DNA of 64,000 nt from Anaerosphaera aminiphila DSM 21120 (GCF_900129925.1 NZ_FQXI01000003.1:60311-124310); one strand, 5' to 3'; positions 26,978 to 36,825 are shown, counted from the stretch's first letter. Numbers and translations are program-made. Notes: generated by a model not told the origin, from the letters alone.

Positions 26978-28264
26978 ATGAAATATGACGAATTATTAAA
27001 TTGGATGTTAGACAGAGGTGATCCTCAAGGAGGATACACTGTTGAAAATTTAAAGAAACTTCTCTTAGAGTTTGACAACCCTCAAGATAAAATTAAAACT
27101 ATTCATGTCGCCGGAACTAATGGCAAGGGTTCAGTTTGTAGCTATATTCAAAATACACTTACAAATTCAAATTTAAAATGTGGACTTTTTATCTCTCCCT
27201 ATATAGAAGATGTTAGAGAAACTATACAGATAGATAACAACTTTATTTCCAAAGAAGACTTTAGCAAGTATTTAGAGATAGTCTACGAAAAGACAAAAGT
27301 TCTTGACGAACAGGGATACTACGTTACAACTTTTGAAATTTTTACCACTGTTGCCTTTTTATATTTTCTAGATTCCAAAGTAGATGTAGCAGTTATAGAA
27401 GTTGGCCTTGGCGGACGAACAGATGCCACAAATACTATTAAGAAACCACTTGCAACAGTTATTACAAGTATTTCAAAAGACCACATTAACATACTTGGCT
27501 CAACGCTAAGAGAAATTGCATATCAAAAAGGCGGAATTATAAAAGATGGCGGAGACTTATTTATGTATCCCAGCGACAAAGAAGCTACTGATGAATTAAA
27601 GAGAATTGCCTCCTTAAAAAATGCACCGGTTCACACTTTTAGCTTTGACGAAGTGGAAATTAAAAATGTAAATGACAGTTTTAATGAATTTTCCTTTAGA
27701 AACTTTAAAGACATTAAAACTTCACTTATTGGAAAACATCAAGTATATAATGCTTCTCTAGCACTAATGGTAATTGAATATATTAAAAAATACTTTAATA
27801 TTGAAAATGAAACTATTAAAAATTCTATTTATGAGGCTAAAAATATAGGACGCCTTGAAATAATAGGGAGAAATCCTCTAGTTATACTAGATGGCAGTCA
27901 CAACGTTGAAAGTATTAACGCCTTAGTTGAAAATTTATCCAGCTTTAAATACAACAAACTCATACTTGGATTTAGCGTACTTGGCGATAAGGACTTTGAC
28001 CATATATTAGAAAATTTAATTCCAAAGGCCGATAAAATAGTACTAACTGAAGTGGACAATCCTCGAGCTATTGACTTAAATCTACTACAAAAAAAAGTTT
28101 CTAAAGTAACTACAAGAGAAATATTTAAAATTCCAAATAGAAGAGAAGCATTTCTAAAGACAATACAACTTGCCAACAGAGATGATTTAGTCCTATGGTG
28201 CGGCTCACTTTATTTAATAAAAGACATTAGAAAAATAGCATTGGAAAATAAAAAACAAGGTTAG
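26978..28264 (+). CDS. folC: Bifunctional folylpolyglutamate synthase/dihydrofolate synthase
   Basis: Protein of 428 aa of the Mur ligase family. ATP-binding loop GTNGKGSVCSY near residue 48, the folate loop region DPQGGYTVENLKKLL, VGLGGRTDATN, SKDHINILG and the C-terminal LDGSHN domain are visible. It adds glutamate to folates (and to dihydropteroate), retaining them in the cell. It is divergent from folT with its THF riboswitch, so folate uptake and retention are neighbours. ATG follows TAGGAG. Confidence 0.96.
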   Translation: MKYDELLNWMLDRGDPQGGYTVENLKKLLLEFDNPQDKIKTIHVAGTNGKGSVCSYIQNTLTNSNLKCGLFISPYIEDVRETIQIDNNFISKEDFSKYLEIVYEKTKVLDEQGYYVTTFEIFTTVAFLYFLDSKVDVAVIEVGLGGRTDATNTIKKPLATVITSISKDHINILGSTLREIAYQKGGIIKDGGDLFMYPSDKEATDELKRIASLKNAPVHTFSFDEVEIKNVNDSFNEFSFRNFKDIKTSLIGKHQVYNASLALMVIEYIKKYFNIENETIKNSIYEAKNIGRLEIIGRNPLVILDGSHNVESINALVENLSSFKYNKLILGFSVLGDKDFDHILENLIPKADKIVLTEVDNPRAIDLNLLQKKVSKVTTREIFKIPNRREAFLKTIQLANRDDLVLWCGSLYLIKDIRKIALENKKQG

Positions 28265-28304
28265 TAACGCTAATTATAAAAATCACTAAATAATTAAACT
28301 ATTT

Positions 28305-28347
28305 AAAAAAGATAAAATTCTAAAATTAATAGAACTTTATCTTTTTT
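28305..28347. terminator. Bidirectional terminator between folC and the permease gene
   Basis: Arms AAAAAAGATAAAATTCT and AGAACTTTATCTTTTTT pair over 16 of 17 positions around a 9-nt loop, between convergent genes. Confidence 0.8.
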
Positions 28348-28360
28348 CTTTTTAAATTTT

Positions 28361-30319
28361 TTATTCTATAACAGCTGATTTATAAGTCTTGTACGTCGCC
28401 AACATATATATCAAATAAATTAATACAAAAATTAAAGCTGTTGTTAAAAAATTCATTACTATATAACTAAAAACCATCATTGTAGAAAATATTTGACTTA
28501 TTATAATTACCGCAACTAATGCAACTGGTAACCCTAAAATTAATGGGAATATAAATAATATTAATATTTGGTTCCAAACTAAACTTTTTAATTTATTTTT
28601 TGAAACACCAATTTTTTTAAGTATTTCATATCTTTTCTTGTATATTTTCATTTCAGATAAAATATTCATTGAAAGTACAGTGCACATTACTAAAATAAAT
28701 ATCAACCCAATTAACAATAGAGAGAGTGCCGAACCCGTTAATGATATTAAATATTCATTTAAAATCATCTCTGAAATTGAAATATTGTGCGATAAATCTA
28801 CCCACTCCTGCCCAATTATTGTATATAATTCTGTCGTCTCTTTTCCTTCTATGATAGCATATTTTAACAGCTCATCATGTAACTCATTATAGTCATAGTC
28901 TCCTAAATTCCACAAATAAGTACTATAACTCGGCTTTAAACTTTGCAGCTCTTCATCATTTAAAACTACATAATAATTTGCAATGGCCGCAGTATTCATA
29001 GCTTCATAATTTATATTTTTCAGTTTGTATTCTCTACCTAGAAAAGTATATTCTCCTAGTGGAATCTTTTCTTTTAAATCCTGCATTTGGAAAAATGTTT
29101 GAATGGTAAATTCATTGTCCTTTAAAGAAATTTTATTATACCCTGATGCTGTTCTTAGATTGTTGTAAACTGATAGTGGAACTATTGTTTCTATCATATT
29201 TTTTTCTCTATAACTAGGATATATTTTTTTAAATATCTCTATATCTCTTGTTTTATATACCGGTACTTCTGAATATTCTTCAACATCAAATTTTAAAACA
29301 ATATTACTTAGCCCCTTTGCAAATTCTTCATCATTTCTTTCATTTGCAAATACTACATCAAACTTACTGTACTCATCTTCAAAACTTTTATAGTAATTAG
29401 CAAATATAACACCTAAACTCATTAATGATAAAGATAAAACAAATAAAATTGCCAAAGTTCCAAGTTGTTTTGACATAGTATTAATTTTACTTCCTGTAAA
29501 TCTAATTGATAACACTCTATTTGTAAAATTTTTATTATCTTTTAACAATAATTTATTTAATATCACAAAGCCTGAAGATGCTATTCCATAAACGCTTATT
29601 ATGATTAATAAGATACTTACTAAAAGTCCAAATATATCTAAATTGTATTTAAAAGTAAAATTTAATAGCAAAAGTCCTAATACCATTAGTACTAGAGAAC
29701 AAATAAAAATAATATTATTTACATACTTATTTTTTACTTTACTAATTTCATTTTTATTTTCTCTATTTATCCAATCTATAATTTTATTCTTTCTAAACAA
29801 CCTAAAACTAAAAACATAGGAAAACAAATATGCTGCCAATGTTACTCCAGTAGTTACTATTATGGATTTCATAAATCCTTCCAGTTTAAAAGAGTAATTA
29901 AAGCCCAAAAAATTATACACTATGACTTTTAATGCTTCCCCAAGTAAAATTCCCAGCAGTATTCCAAAAACTAATGAAATAAAAAAAAGAAGTATTTGCT
30001 CAATCCAAAAAATCTTTTTAATTTTATTTGTCTCTATTCCCATTAGCATATAGAGTCCAAATTCATTGGACCTTTTATCTACTATAAATTTAACCATGTA
30101 CTTAATCATCAGTGCCACTACAAACATCATAAATGCTGATGCAAATATTAACATATAAGTAAATCCTTCAGCTACAGCTGACAAAGATTTTATTTCATCT
30201 ATAAATACAATTCTATTAAGCGCAAATTCCATAGCTATTGCAAGGGAAACTGTAATCATATATATTAAATAGTCGCTAAAAGTTCTCTTTGCATTTCTAA
30301 AAGACAATTTGAATAACAT
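28361..30319 (-). CDS. BceB-type ABC transporter permease (FtsX-like)
   Basis: Protein of 652 aa with ten predicted membrane helices: one, three (with the FtsX domain), more near 190-310, a large extracellular domain of about 200 residues (about 315-535), and three at the end. This is the BceB layout, in which the external domain meets cationic or lipid II-binding peptides such as bacitracin. The ATG follows the ATPase stop codon directly (TAG then ATG) with AGGAGGTGAG inside the ATPase gene. Functions with the ATPase and the two-component pair upstream. Confidence 0.92.
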   Translation of the reverse strand: MLFKLSFRNAKRTFSDYLIYMITVSLAIAMEFALNRIVFIDEIKSLSAVAEGFTYMLIFASAFMMFVVALMIKYMVKFIVDKRSNEFGLYMLMGIETNKIKKIFWIEQILLFFISLVFGILLGILLGEALKVIVYNFLGFNYSFKLEGFMKSIIVTTGVTLAAYLFSYVFSFRLFRKNKIIDWINRENKNEISKVKNKYVNNIIFICSLVLMVLGLLLLNFTFKYNLDIFGLLVSILLIIISVYGIASSGFVILNKLLLKDNKNFTNRVLSIRFTGSKINTMSKQLGTLAILFVLSLSLMSLGVIFANYYKSFEDEYSKFDVVFANERNDEEFAKGLSNIVLKFDVEEYSEVPVYKTRDIEIFKKIYPSYREKNMIETIVPLSVYNNLRTASGYNKISLKDNEFTIQTFFQMQDLKEKIPLGEYTFLGREYKLKNINYEAMNTAAIANYYVVLNDEELQSLKPSYSTYLWNLGDYDYNELHDELLKYAIIEGKETTELYTIIGQEWVDLSHNISISEMILNEYLISLTGSALSLLLIGLIFILVMCTVLSMNILSEMKIYKKRYEILKKIGVSKNKLKSLVWNQILILFIFPLILGLPVALVAVIIISQIFSTMMVFSYIVMNFLTTALIFVLIYLIYMLATYKTYKSAVIE

Positions 30320-31072
30320 CTACTCACCTCCTAAGAGAGCAACAATATCCATAATTTCCAATTGAAAATTCATTTGAGTTTTTTCTCCTCTAAATATTTC
30401 ATTGAAAATTTTTCCATCTTTTAAAAATAATACTCTCTTACAATAACTGGCTGTTTTAGGGTCATGAGTTACAACTAAAATTGTAGCATGATCATTTTCA
30501 TTTAGTTCTTTTAACGTGACCATAAGTTGTCTTGAAGAGTGTGAGTCCAGTGAACCTGTAGGCTCATCTGCAAGAACTAAGCTGGGTTTGTGAATTATTG
30601 CTCTTCCACAGGCACATCTTTGTCTCTGTCCTCCTGAAATTTCATAGGGAAATTTTTTGAGAATATCATCTATTCCTAGAACCCTTGCAACTTCCCTGAC
30701 TCTTCTTGCTGTTTCATCTTTATTTACTTTATTTATAACTAAGGAAAGTCCTATATTTTCTTCAACTGTCAATACATCCAGTAAATTATATTCTTGAAAT
30801 ACAAAGCCCAAATTTTCTCTTCTAAACTTTGCCAAGTCTCTATTTGGAATTTTTGTAATATCTCTTCCCTTTAAAAGCACTTCTCCACCAGTTGGACTGT
30901 CTATTGTAGAAATACAATTTAAAAGTGTAGTCTTACCACTCCCCGATGCTCCCATAATTCCCACAAATTCACTTTGAAAAACACTCATGGAAACTCCATC
31001 AACAGCCTTTGTCAAAATTGTTCCCTCTCCATAGTACTTTTCAAGGTTTTTTATATCTAATATTTTGTCCAT
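30320..31072 (-). CDS. BceA-type ABC transporter ATP-binding protein
   Basis: Protein of 250 aa with Walker A GASGSGKTTL, Q-loop FQEYNLLD, signature SGGQRQR, Walker B LVLADEPTGSLD and the H-loop VTHDP. Member of the MacB/LolD/BceA group that powers a mechanotransmission-like or peptide-removing permease. Located between the histidine kinase gene (46 nt) and the permease gene (0 nt). Confidence 0.95.
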   Translation of the reverse strand: MDKILDIKNLEKYYGEGTILTKAVDGVSMSVFQSEFVGIMGASGSGKTTLLNCISTIDSPTGGEVLLKGRDITKIPNRDLAKFRRENLGFVFQEYNLLDVLTVEENIGLSLVINKVNKDETARRVREVARVLGIDDILKKFPYEISGGQRQRCACGRAIIHKPSLVLADEPTGSLDSHSSRQLMVTLKELNENDHATILVVTHDPKTASYCKRVLFLKDGKIFNEIFRGEKTQMNFQLEIMDIVALLGGE

Positions 31073-31118
31073 TGTATCCCTCCTCTTACTTATATTTTAC
31101 TTACATACCTAGTAAGAG

Positions 31119-32126
31119 TCAGCTTACAATCTGGAAAGGTTCTCTCTCCTGTGGAAAAGCTAATGTAACTTGAGTGTACTTTTCATATTCTGATTCAATA
31201 TTTATTTTTATATTCATTTTATCTGCACAAGTTTTTGAAAGGTAAAGCCCCAAACCTGAAGCTGACTGTCTCTGAACTTTAGAGCCGGTAAATCCTCTTT
31301 CAAAAACTCTTGGCAAGTCAGACTCCAGTATCCCAATACCATTATCTCTTATGTGTAATAAATAATTAAAGTCTTTAACTTCTTCAAATATTTCTATATT
31401 ACCATCTATCTCCACATATTTAATTGCATTTACTATAATTTGTTTTAATATAAATGCAACCCACTTCTCATCACTTTTTACTATTGAATTTGGAGAAATA
31501 CTTATATTTAAAACGATATTTTTTTGACGCACCATTTGTTTTTCTTCAATAATTATTTCGTGGATTAAATTAGAAATATTTATATTATCTAAATGGTAGT
31601 CTTTTTCTAAACTCTCCATTCGTATTACTGTCAAACACAAGTCCAATATGTCTTCCAGCCTACTTACTTCGCTTTTTAAATCTGTTTTATTTTTAAAACT
31701 TTCGCTCAGCATTTCAATTGACGTCAGCGGAGTTTTCATCTCATGTATATACTCTTCAATTAATTCCCGAAACTCCTGTAATTTATCACTTTTTTCTCCA
31801 ATTTCTCTAACCATGTCTTGATTTGAAAGTTTCATTAAATCATAATAAATTGCATTTTCTTCATTTTTAGGTCTCTTTATTAACTCGTGAATATAGTAGT
31901 GTTTATCTAAGCTTTCAATTATTTTATCAGCCTTTTTCTTTTCTGTTATGTAATTTTTATACTTAACTATAAAATATGAAAAGTCACACAGTAAATATAA
32001 AACAATCATTAAAACCACTGCTATCAGTTTAGTTCCCGATAAGAGCAAAAAAATCGACACTGCAATTCTTACAATCCAGATATAAAAAATAATTCCCCAC
32101 TTGTCTTCTAAAAAGCTTCCTAGCAT
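31119..32126 (-). CDS. Intramembrane-sensing histidine kinase (BceS type)
   Basis: Protein of 335 aa. Two N-terminal helices with almost no external loop, then a DHp domain with the phospho-acceptor His in EYIHEMKTPL, and a HATPase with N box (IIVNAIKYVE), DNGIGI and GLGLYLSK. Kinases of this shape do not sense the peptide themselves; they read transport flux through the BceAB complex. Its ATG overlaps the end of the response-regulator gene by 7 nt. Confidence 0.94.
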   Translation of the reverse strand: MLGSFLEDKWGIIFYIWIVRIAVSIFLLLSGTKLIAVVLMIVLYLLCDFSYFIVKYKNYITEKKKADKIIESLDKHYYIHELIKRPKNEENAIYYDLMKLSNQDMVREIGEKSDKLQEFRELIEEYIHEMKTPLTSIEMLSESFKNKTDLKSEVSRLEDILDLCLTVIRMESLEKDYHLDNINISNLIHEIIIEEKQMVRQKNIVLNISISPNSIVKSDEKWVAFILKQIIVNAIKYVEIDGNIEIFEEVKDFNYLLHIRDNGIGILESDLPRVFERGFTGSKVQRQSASGLGLYLSKTCADKMNIKINIESEYEKYTQVTLAFPQEREPFQIVS

Positions 32127-32791
32127 AGTTTCAAACCCTCTCCTCTCACAGATTCTATAATTTGTTCTGCCGAGACTTCACTTAGGGATTTTCTAAGTCG
32201 GCTTAAATTTACATTCAGTGCATTTGGGTCAACGTAGTTTCTATTTTCCCACAAGTAATCCATCAGCTCTCCTCTGTCTACAGTTCTCTCTGAATTTGCC
32301 ATTAAGTAAAATAACAGCTGAAATTCTATAGTGGGAAGCTCTAATATTTCACTTGTTTCTATGTTTTTTAAAATTCTCTTATCTACTTCTAACTCTAATT
32401 TTCCATAACTAATTATCTTTCTGTTTTCCATAGACTGTATTTCCAACTGTCGTCTTATCTTTGCTATTAGCACATCTATTGAGAAAGGCTTTTTTATATA
32501 GTCATCTCCACCAATATTTAATGCTTCTATTTCAGAACGTTCAGAATCTCTGCCTGTTATAAATAAAATTGGAATCTTTGTAATTTTTCTAAGTAAAATG
32601 CATATTTCAAATCCATTGTAATTTCCCAGATTAATATCTAAAAGTATAAGATGTGGCGAAAAATTATAAAACCCCTCTTTAACATCATTAAAATTTTTTA
32701 ATATTTTAGAATTATATCCTTTTAAATTTAACTGTTCTAAAATATTCCCAGCAAGATTTTCATCATCTTCAATTATTAAAATTCTCTTCAC
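32120..32791 (-). CDS. OmpR-family response regulator (BceR type)
   Basis: Protein of 223 aa: receiver domain with the acidic pair at DDE near residue 10, phospho-acceptor Asp in LLDINLG, Lys in IKKPF, then a winged-helix DNA-binding domain (VDPNALNVNLSRLRKSL). GTG start at 32791 after AGGTG. First gene of the four-gene module; it probably activates the ABC genes when peptide is present, and may also act on mprF-like targets elsewhere. Confidence 0.94.
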   Translation of the reverse strand: MKRILIIEDDENLAGNILEQLNLKGYNSKILKNFNDVKEGFYNFSPHLILLDINLGNYNGFEICILLRKITKIPILFITGRDSERSEIEALNIGGDDYIKKPFSIDVLIAKIRRQLEIQSMENRKIISYGKLELEVDKRILKNIETSEILELPTIEFQLLFYLMANSERTVDRGELMDYLWENRNYVDPNALNVNLSRLRKSLSEVSAEQIIESVRGEGLKLC

Positions 32792-32941
32792 ATTATCACC
32801 TACTTTAAACTAATTTCATTATACAATAAAATAGTTTAATTTGTACTCGTCATAAAAACTGTATAAATAAGTATAATTTTTTATAATTTTAAAAACTCCC
32901 TATTAAACATGCTATAATAAATAAAAAATAGGAGATTTAGT

Positions 32942-33325
32942 ATGTATGAGCGAAAAATACCTCAAAATATTCAATGCCCAATTGAGAAAGGCTTGGACAT
33001 TTTTAATGGGAAGTGGAAGAGTAGAGTTCTCTGTGTATTGGCAAGGCACCAAACTCTTCGCTACAGTGAATTTAAAGAAGAAGTTCCTGAAATTACAGAT
33101 ACTGCACTTACTTCTACTCTTAAAGATTTAGTAAGTACAGGTATAATTACAAGAAGACAATATGAGGAAATTCCCTTGAAAGTAGAGTATTCTTTGACAA
33201 TTCATGGCAAGGAAGCTGTAGAAATTTTAGAGGCAATTGCCCTTTGGACTAATAAGTATACCAAAGAGTTATTAAACTACGACACAATGCCAATATGTAG
33301 TAATTGTCTATTTAAAGGTAACTAA
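32942..33325 (+). CDS. HxlR-family transcriptional regulator
   Basis: Protein of 127 aa with the HxlR winged helix: CPIEKGLDIFNGKWKSRVL, RYSEFKEEVPEITDTALTSTLKDL, and a C-terminal CSNC pair. Such regulators respond to electrophiles, redox state or aldehydes. Followed after 93 nt by a GNAT gene on the same strand. TATAAT at 32913-32918 is a likely -10. Confidence 0.92.
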   Translation: MYERKIPQNIQCPIEKGLDIFNGKWKSRVLCVLARHQTLRYSEFKEEVPEITDTALTSTLKDLVSTGIITRRQYEEIPLKVEYSLTIHGKEAVEILEAIALWTNKYTKELLNYDTMPICSNCLFKGN

Positions 33326-33418
33326 CAAATTTATTAGTTCCTAATTAATCTATCACTATATTGTAACTATATATAAATTTGTATAAAATTATCTACATAA
33401 TAAAGGAGGAATCACAAC

Positions 33419-33988
33419 ATGGAAAAAAATATTGTCTATAGAAATTTAAGTGATGGACCGGTAGAAATCTGCCGAGATATTTGCAATGAGTTACTTGAAT
33501 ATCAGGCAAGTAAGGCTTTTAAATTAAAAGAAGTACTTTCAAGTATGAATTTTGAAAATCGCCTAAAGCTGAGTTTTGACTCAGCATCTGAAAAATTTTT
33601 ACTAGTTACGCTTAATGGTAATGAACCAATTGGATATGTATATTGTACGGCTGAAATTGTTGAAGAGGATGATATATTTGAAAAGCCGATTTGGGCAAGA
33701 GAATTTCCCGATGAATATGAAGGTCTATATCCAAAGAACTTAAAGACTCCCTCTAAAATTGCCACATTAAACAATCTATATGTAAAACCTGAGTATCAAG
33801 GTTTAAATATAGGAAAAACGCTAATTGAAGAAGCTATGAAATGGATTTATAGTTTAAATAATCTTGACTATATTTTTGTTTACATATCAAATGGCAACAA
33901 TGTAGAGGAGCTATATAAAAAATATGGTTTTGTTTTTAACCACTCTGTTTACAATGGATTTATTAGCGCATATGTAATTAAACCATAA
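33419..33988 (+). CDS. GNAT-family N-acetyltransferase
   Basis: Protein of 189 aa. The acetyl-CoA site is visible as ATLNNLYVKPEYQGLNIGKTLIEEA (V-x-P-x-x-Q/R-x-x-G-x-G/A form), with the usual beta-bulge and C-terminal YKKYGF. The N-terminal 50 residues are long and helical. Substrate unknown. AAAGGAGG precedes the ATG. May be regulated with the HxlR gene. Confidence 0.88.
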   Translation: MEKNIVYRNLSDGPVEICRDICNELLEYQASKAFKLKEVLSSMNFENRLKLSFDSASEKFLLVTLNGNEPIGYVYCTAEIVEEDDIFEKPIWAREFPDEYEGLYPKNLKTPSKIATLNNLYVKPEYQGLNIGKTLIEEAMKWIYSLNNLDYIFVYISNGNNVEELYKKYGFVFNHSVYNGFISAYVIKP

Positions 33989-34012
33989 TTTTATATCCTT
34001 TAATAAAACAAA

Positions 34013-34041
34013 AAAGGCAGTGCTATTAGAGCATTGCCTTT
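34013..34041. terminator. Bidirectional terminator
   Basis: AAAGGCAGTGCT and AGCATTGCCTTT pair with one mismatch around a 5-nt loop, between the GNAT gene (+) and the helicase gene (-); a T-run is on the minus side. Confidence 0.8.
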
Positions 34042-34048
34042 AAATTTA

Positions 34049-35749
34049 TTAATTATCTTTTGTATTTGCCTTTTCAACGTTTACTTTTGAACCGTTAATG
34101 TGTTTGTTATTTAATTTTGCAACTACTTTATCTACTGATTTCTCACTTATGTCTACAAAAGTAAATTTGTCAAATACATCTATATTTCCAACATCTTTTG
34201 ATGGAATTTCTGCGTCATTACAAAGAGCTGCCAAAATATGTTTTGGAGATACTCCTTTTTTCTTACCCACATTTAGAAATATTCTTGTAGAGTTTTTAAG
34301 TGTTCTGCTTGGCTTTCTATCATTCTTAAAGTCTCCGCCTTTTCTGTCTCTTCTGTCCCTATCTCTTCTGTTGTTGTCCGGCTTATTTCTTCTATCTCTT
34401 CCAAAGTCAGATTTATTTTTATTGTCTACTGCATCAATTTCTTGATGACCATCTAATCTGTTTTCTTGACTATAGAGTTTTAATATAGCTGCTGCTATAT
34501 GTGTTGGTGAATATTCTTCACCTTCTAAAAGACTTACTATTTCAATTTGTTTTTCAAGTTCGCCCTCTTCTAAAATACCTCTAATTGTCTCTATTATTTT
34601 AGATGATTGCTTTACTTCTATGTCTTTTAAAGTTGGAAGAGTTTTCCTATCAATATTTGTTTTTGTATATTTTTCAATATCACGTAAAATATTGTAGTCT
34701 CTGCCTGTTACGAAACTTATTGCAGTTCCCTCTCTACCGGCTCTTGCTGTTCTTCCTATTCTGTGAACGTAGTATTCATTATCTTGAGGCATATCATAGT
34801 TTACAACTAAGTCTACATCATCTACGTCTATTCCCCTTGCTGCAACGTCAGTTGCAACTAGAATATCTATAGATCCTCTTCTAAATTTACTCATAACTAC
34901 GTCTCTTTGACCTTGCTTTAAATCGCCATGTAGTCCATCTGCAAAGTATCCTCTACCTTGTAGTTCACCTGTTAGCTCATCAACTTTTTTCTTTGTATTA
35001 CAAAATACTACAGTCAATTTAGGATTGTAAATATCCAATACTCTTGAAAGCACTTCTGTTTTAATACTGCTCTTAAGTTCATAGTAAAATTGAGTTACTT
35101 TTGGAACTGTAAGTTCTTTTTTTACTACTTGAACAATCTTAGGATCTTTTTGATATTTTTTTGCAAATTTCATTATATTCTTATCCATTGTAGCTGAAAA
35201 GAATAGTGACTGTCTATCTTCTGGAACATCTTTTAAGATTAGTTCAATATCATCTCTGAAACCCATGTCAAACATTTCATCTGCTTCATCAAGTACAAAC
35301 ATTTTTATATTGTTTGTTTTAAGAGTTCTTCTCTTAATGTGATCTATTACTCTTCCAGGTGTTCCAATTACAATTTGTACACCTTTTTTTAAAGCTCTTA
35401 GTTGTCTGTCTATTGGCTGTCCACCATAAATTGGAAGCACTCTTAGACCTACTTTGTATTTTGCCAGTTTAGATATTTCTTCTGATACTTGAATACACAA
35501 TTCTCTTGTTGGACAAAGCACAAGTGCCTGTACATCATTACTATTAGAATCGACTTTTTCAACTATTGGAATTCCAAAAGCAGCAGTTTTTCCCGTTCCC
35601 GTTTGCGCTTGACCTATAACGTCTTCGCCTTCCATCAAATAAGGTATAGCCTGCTCTTGTATTAGGGATAATTCTTCAAATCCCATATCTGAAACTGCCT
35701 TTACTACCTCTTCTGATAGGTTAAAATTTTCAAATTTTTGTTCTGTCAT
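34049..35749 (-). CDS. DEAD-box ATP-dependent RNA helicase (CshA/DeaD type)
   Basis: Protein of 566 aa. Motifs in order: Q motif (FNLSEEVVKAVSDMGF...PIQEQAIP-like), AQTGTGKTAAFGIP, PTRELC, TPGRVIDH, VLDEADEMFD, SAT, and HRIGRTARAG. Then an Arg/Asp-rich linker (repeats of RDRRD type) and a DbpA-type RNA-binding domain (STRIFLNVGKKKGVSPKHIL). Acts in ribosome biogenesis and RNA decay, often at low temperature. ATG 35749 gives the family-standard N-terminus; an ATG 12 codons upstream has no good ribosome binding site. A hairpin with T-run lies in its leader (35825-35865). Confidence 0.93.
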   Translation of the reverse strand: MTEQKFENFNLSEEVVKAVSDMGFEELSLIQEQAIPYLMEGEDVIGQAQTGTGKTAAFGIPIVEKVDSNSNDVQALVLCPTRELCIQVSEEISKLAKYKVGLRVLPIYGGQPIDRQLRALKKGVQIVIGTPGRVIDHIKRRTLKTNNIKMFVLDEADEMFDMGFRDDIELILKDVPEDRQSLFFSATMDKNIMKFAKKYQKDPKIVQVVKKELTVPKVTQFYYELKSSIKTEVLSRVLDIYNPKLTVVFCNTKKKVDELTGELQGRGYFADGLHGDLKQGQRDVVMSKFRRGSIDILVATDVAARGIDVDDVDLVVNYDMPQDNEYYVHRIGRTARAGREGTAISFVTGRDYNILRDIEKYTKTNIDRKTLPTLKDIEVKQSSKIIETIRGILEEGELEKQIEIVSLLEGEEYSPTHIAAAILKLYSQENRLDGHQEIDAVDNKNKSDFGRDRRNKPDNNRRDRDRRDRKGGDFKNDRKPSRTLKNSTRIFLNVGKKKGVSPKHILAALCNDAEIPSKDVGNIDVFDKFTFVDISEKSVDKVVAKLNNKHINGSKVNVEKANTKDN

Positions 35750-35824
35750 TAAATAAATTTTACCTCTTTCTTTTTCCTTTTTCATAATTTAATTCTCAAT
35801 TATAAATAAATCAACATATTTTAT

Positions 35825-35865
35825 TAAAAAAGACAAAATCCTAAAAAATATAGAATTTTGCCTTT
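35825..35865 (-). terminator. Terminator/attenuator in the helicase leader
   Basis: On the minus strand AAAGGCAAAATTCT pairs with AGGATTTTGTCTTT over 14 positions (two G-T pairs), loop 9 nt, then TTTTTT. It lies 76 nt upstream of the helicase ATG, so transcripts from further upstream would end here unless read through. Confidence 0.65.
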
Positions 35866-36118
35866 CTACACTTAATTTTATTTTAATCTAATTTAATTAA
35901 ATCTATTCGAACATTAATAATACCACATATTTGCTCTCTTGTCATTTCTTCATTTTCGTATTTTTTAATTATTTTATTTTTTACTAACGCAGTAAACTAT
36001 TTTTCCCAAATTTATTTTAGCATATTCAACTTTTAATTTGTTGTGTTGTCCTCTTCTAAAAATAAATCTCAATATGATATAATATTATTATAGAAATTAT
36101 TTTGAAAGGGTTGTCAAA
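35866..36118. other. Intergenic region between helicase and phosphatase genes
   Basis: AT-rich. On the minus strand a short open stretch (35883-35996) without a start codon encodes protein-like KYENEEMTREQICGIIN; it may be the remnant of a small gene, but the evidence is weak. A TATAAT-like sequence near 36075 may serve the plus-strand gene at 36119. Confidence 0.3.
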
Positions 36119-36820
36119 ATGAATAATAGAATTCTTCAAATAGATGGGGTTAGAAATGTTCGCGACTTAGGCGGGATAATAAATAGAGATGGAAACGTTT
36201 TAAAGAGAGGTTCTTTTATTAGAGCTGGAAGTTTAAACAGTATTACAGAAGTTGGAAATAAAAAAATTGAATATCTTAATATTAACACAGTTATTGACTT
36301 GCGTTCAAAAATTGAAGTTGAAAAGAGGCCGGACAAAGTAAAAGTAAAACATCACTTTTGGATGCCAATGCTGGATAAATTTCAGTCGGAAATTGCAAAA
36401 AACAAAGTGCCAATGCCCACTGCATTAAATGATATGTATATTGCTCTCTTAAAAGATCAGGAAGAAGAATTCAAAAAAATCTTTAATGTGATTTCAAATT
36501 CTATAGAGGAAAGTGGTGTCTTATACCATTGCACTGCAGGTAAAGACAGAACCGGTATATTATCTATGCTTCTACTTTCAACTGCAAATGTGGGATATGA
36601 TGAGATTATACAGGACTACGCTACTACAAAACCTCTTCAAGAAGTGCTTGAAAAATATCCTGAGGATATAAGATTTTTATTTTACGCACCTCCTGAAGCA
36701 ATGGAATCCACTTTAAATTGGATAGATAAAAACTACAGTGGGCCAATGGGATACTTAAATAAAATAGGCGTCAAGGAAAGAGAGCTTGATATTATTAGAA
36801 AGTCCTTTGGAGTATTTTAA
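36119..36820 (+). CDS. Tyrosine/serine protein phosphatase family protein (IphP type)
   Basis: Protein of 233 aa with the Cys-based phosphatase P-loop HCTAGKDRTG near residue 140 (C-x5-R) and the N-terminal signature NVRDLGG. Family members dephosphorylate phosphotyrosine or phosphoinositides; the host substrate is unknown. GAAAGGG lies 8 nt before the ATG. Monocistronic, followed by its own terminator. Confidence 0.9.
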   Translation: MNNRILQIDGVRNVRDLGGIINRDGNVLKRGSFIRAGSLNSITEVGNKKIEYLNINTVIDLRSKIEVEKRPDKVKVKHHFWMPMLDKFQSEIAKNKVPMPTALNDMYIALLKDQEEEFKKIFNVISNSIEESGVLYHCTAGKDRTGILSMLLLSTANVGYDEIIQDYATTKPLQEVLEKYPEDIRFLFYAPPEAMESTLNWIDKNYSGPMGYLNKIGVKERELDIIRKSFGVF

Positions 36821-36825
36821 AATAA

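Noticed and set aside
28361..32791. The ABC/two-component cluster as a macrolide exporter (MacB)
   Set aside because: The permease has ten helices and a large external domain after the first half, and the kinase has two helices with no external loop; this is the BceAB/BceRS layout.
35906..35922. CGAACATTAATAA, resembling half of the SOS-like box
   Set aside because: Only the CGAACAT half matches; the second half-site is absent and no -10 overlaps it as in the two accepted boxes.
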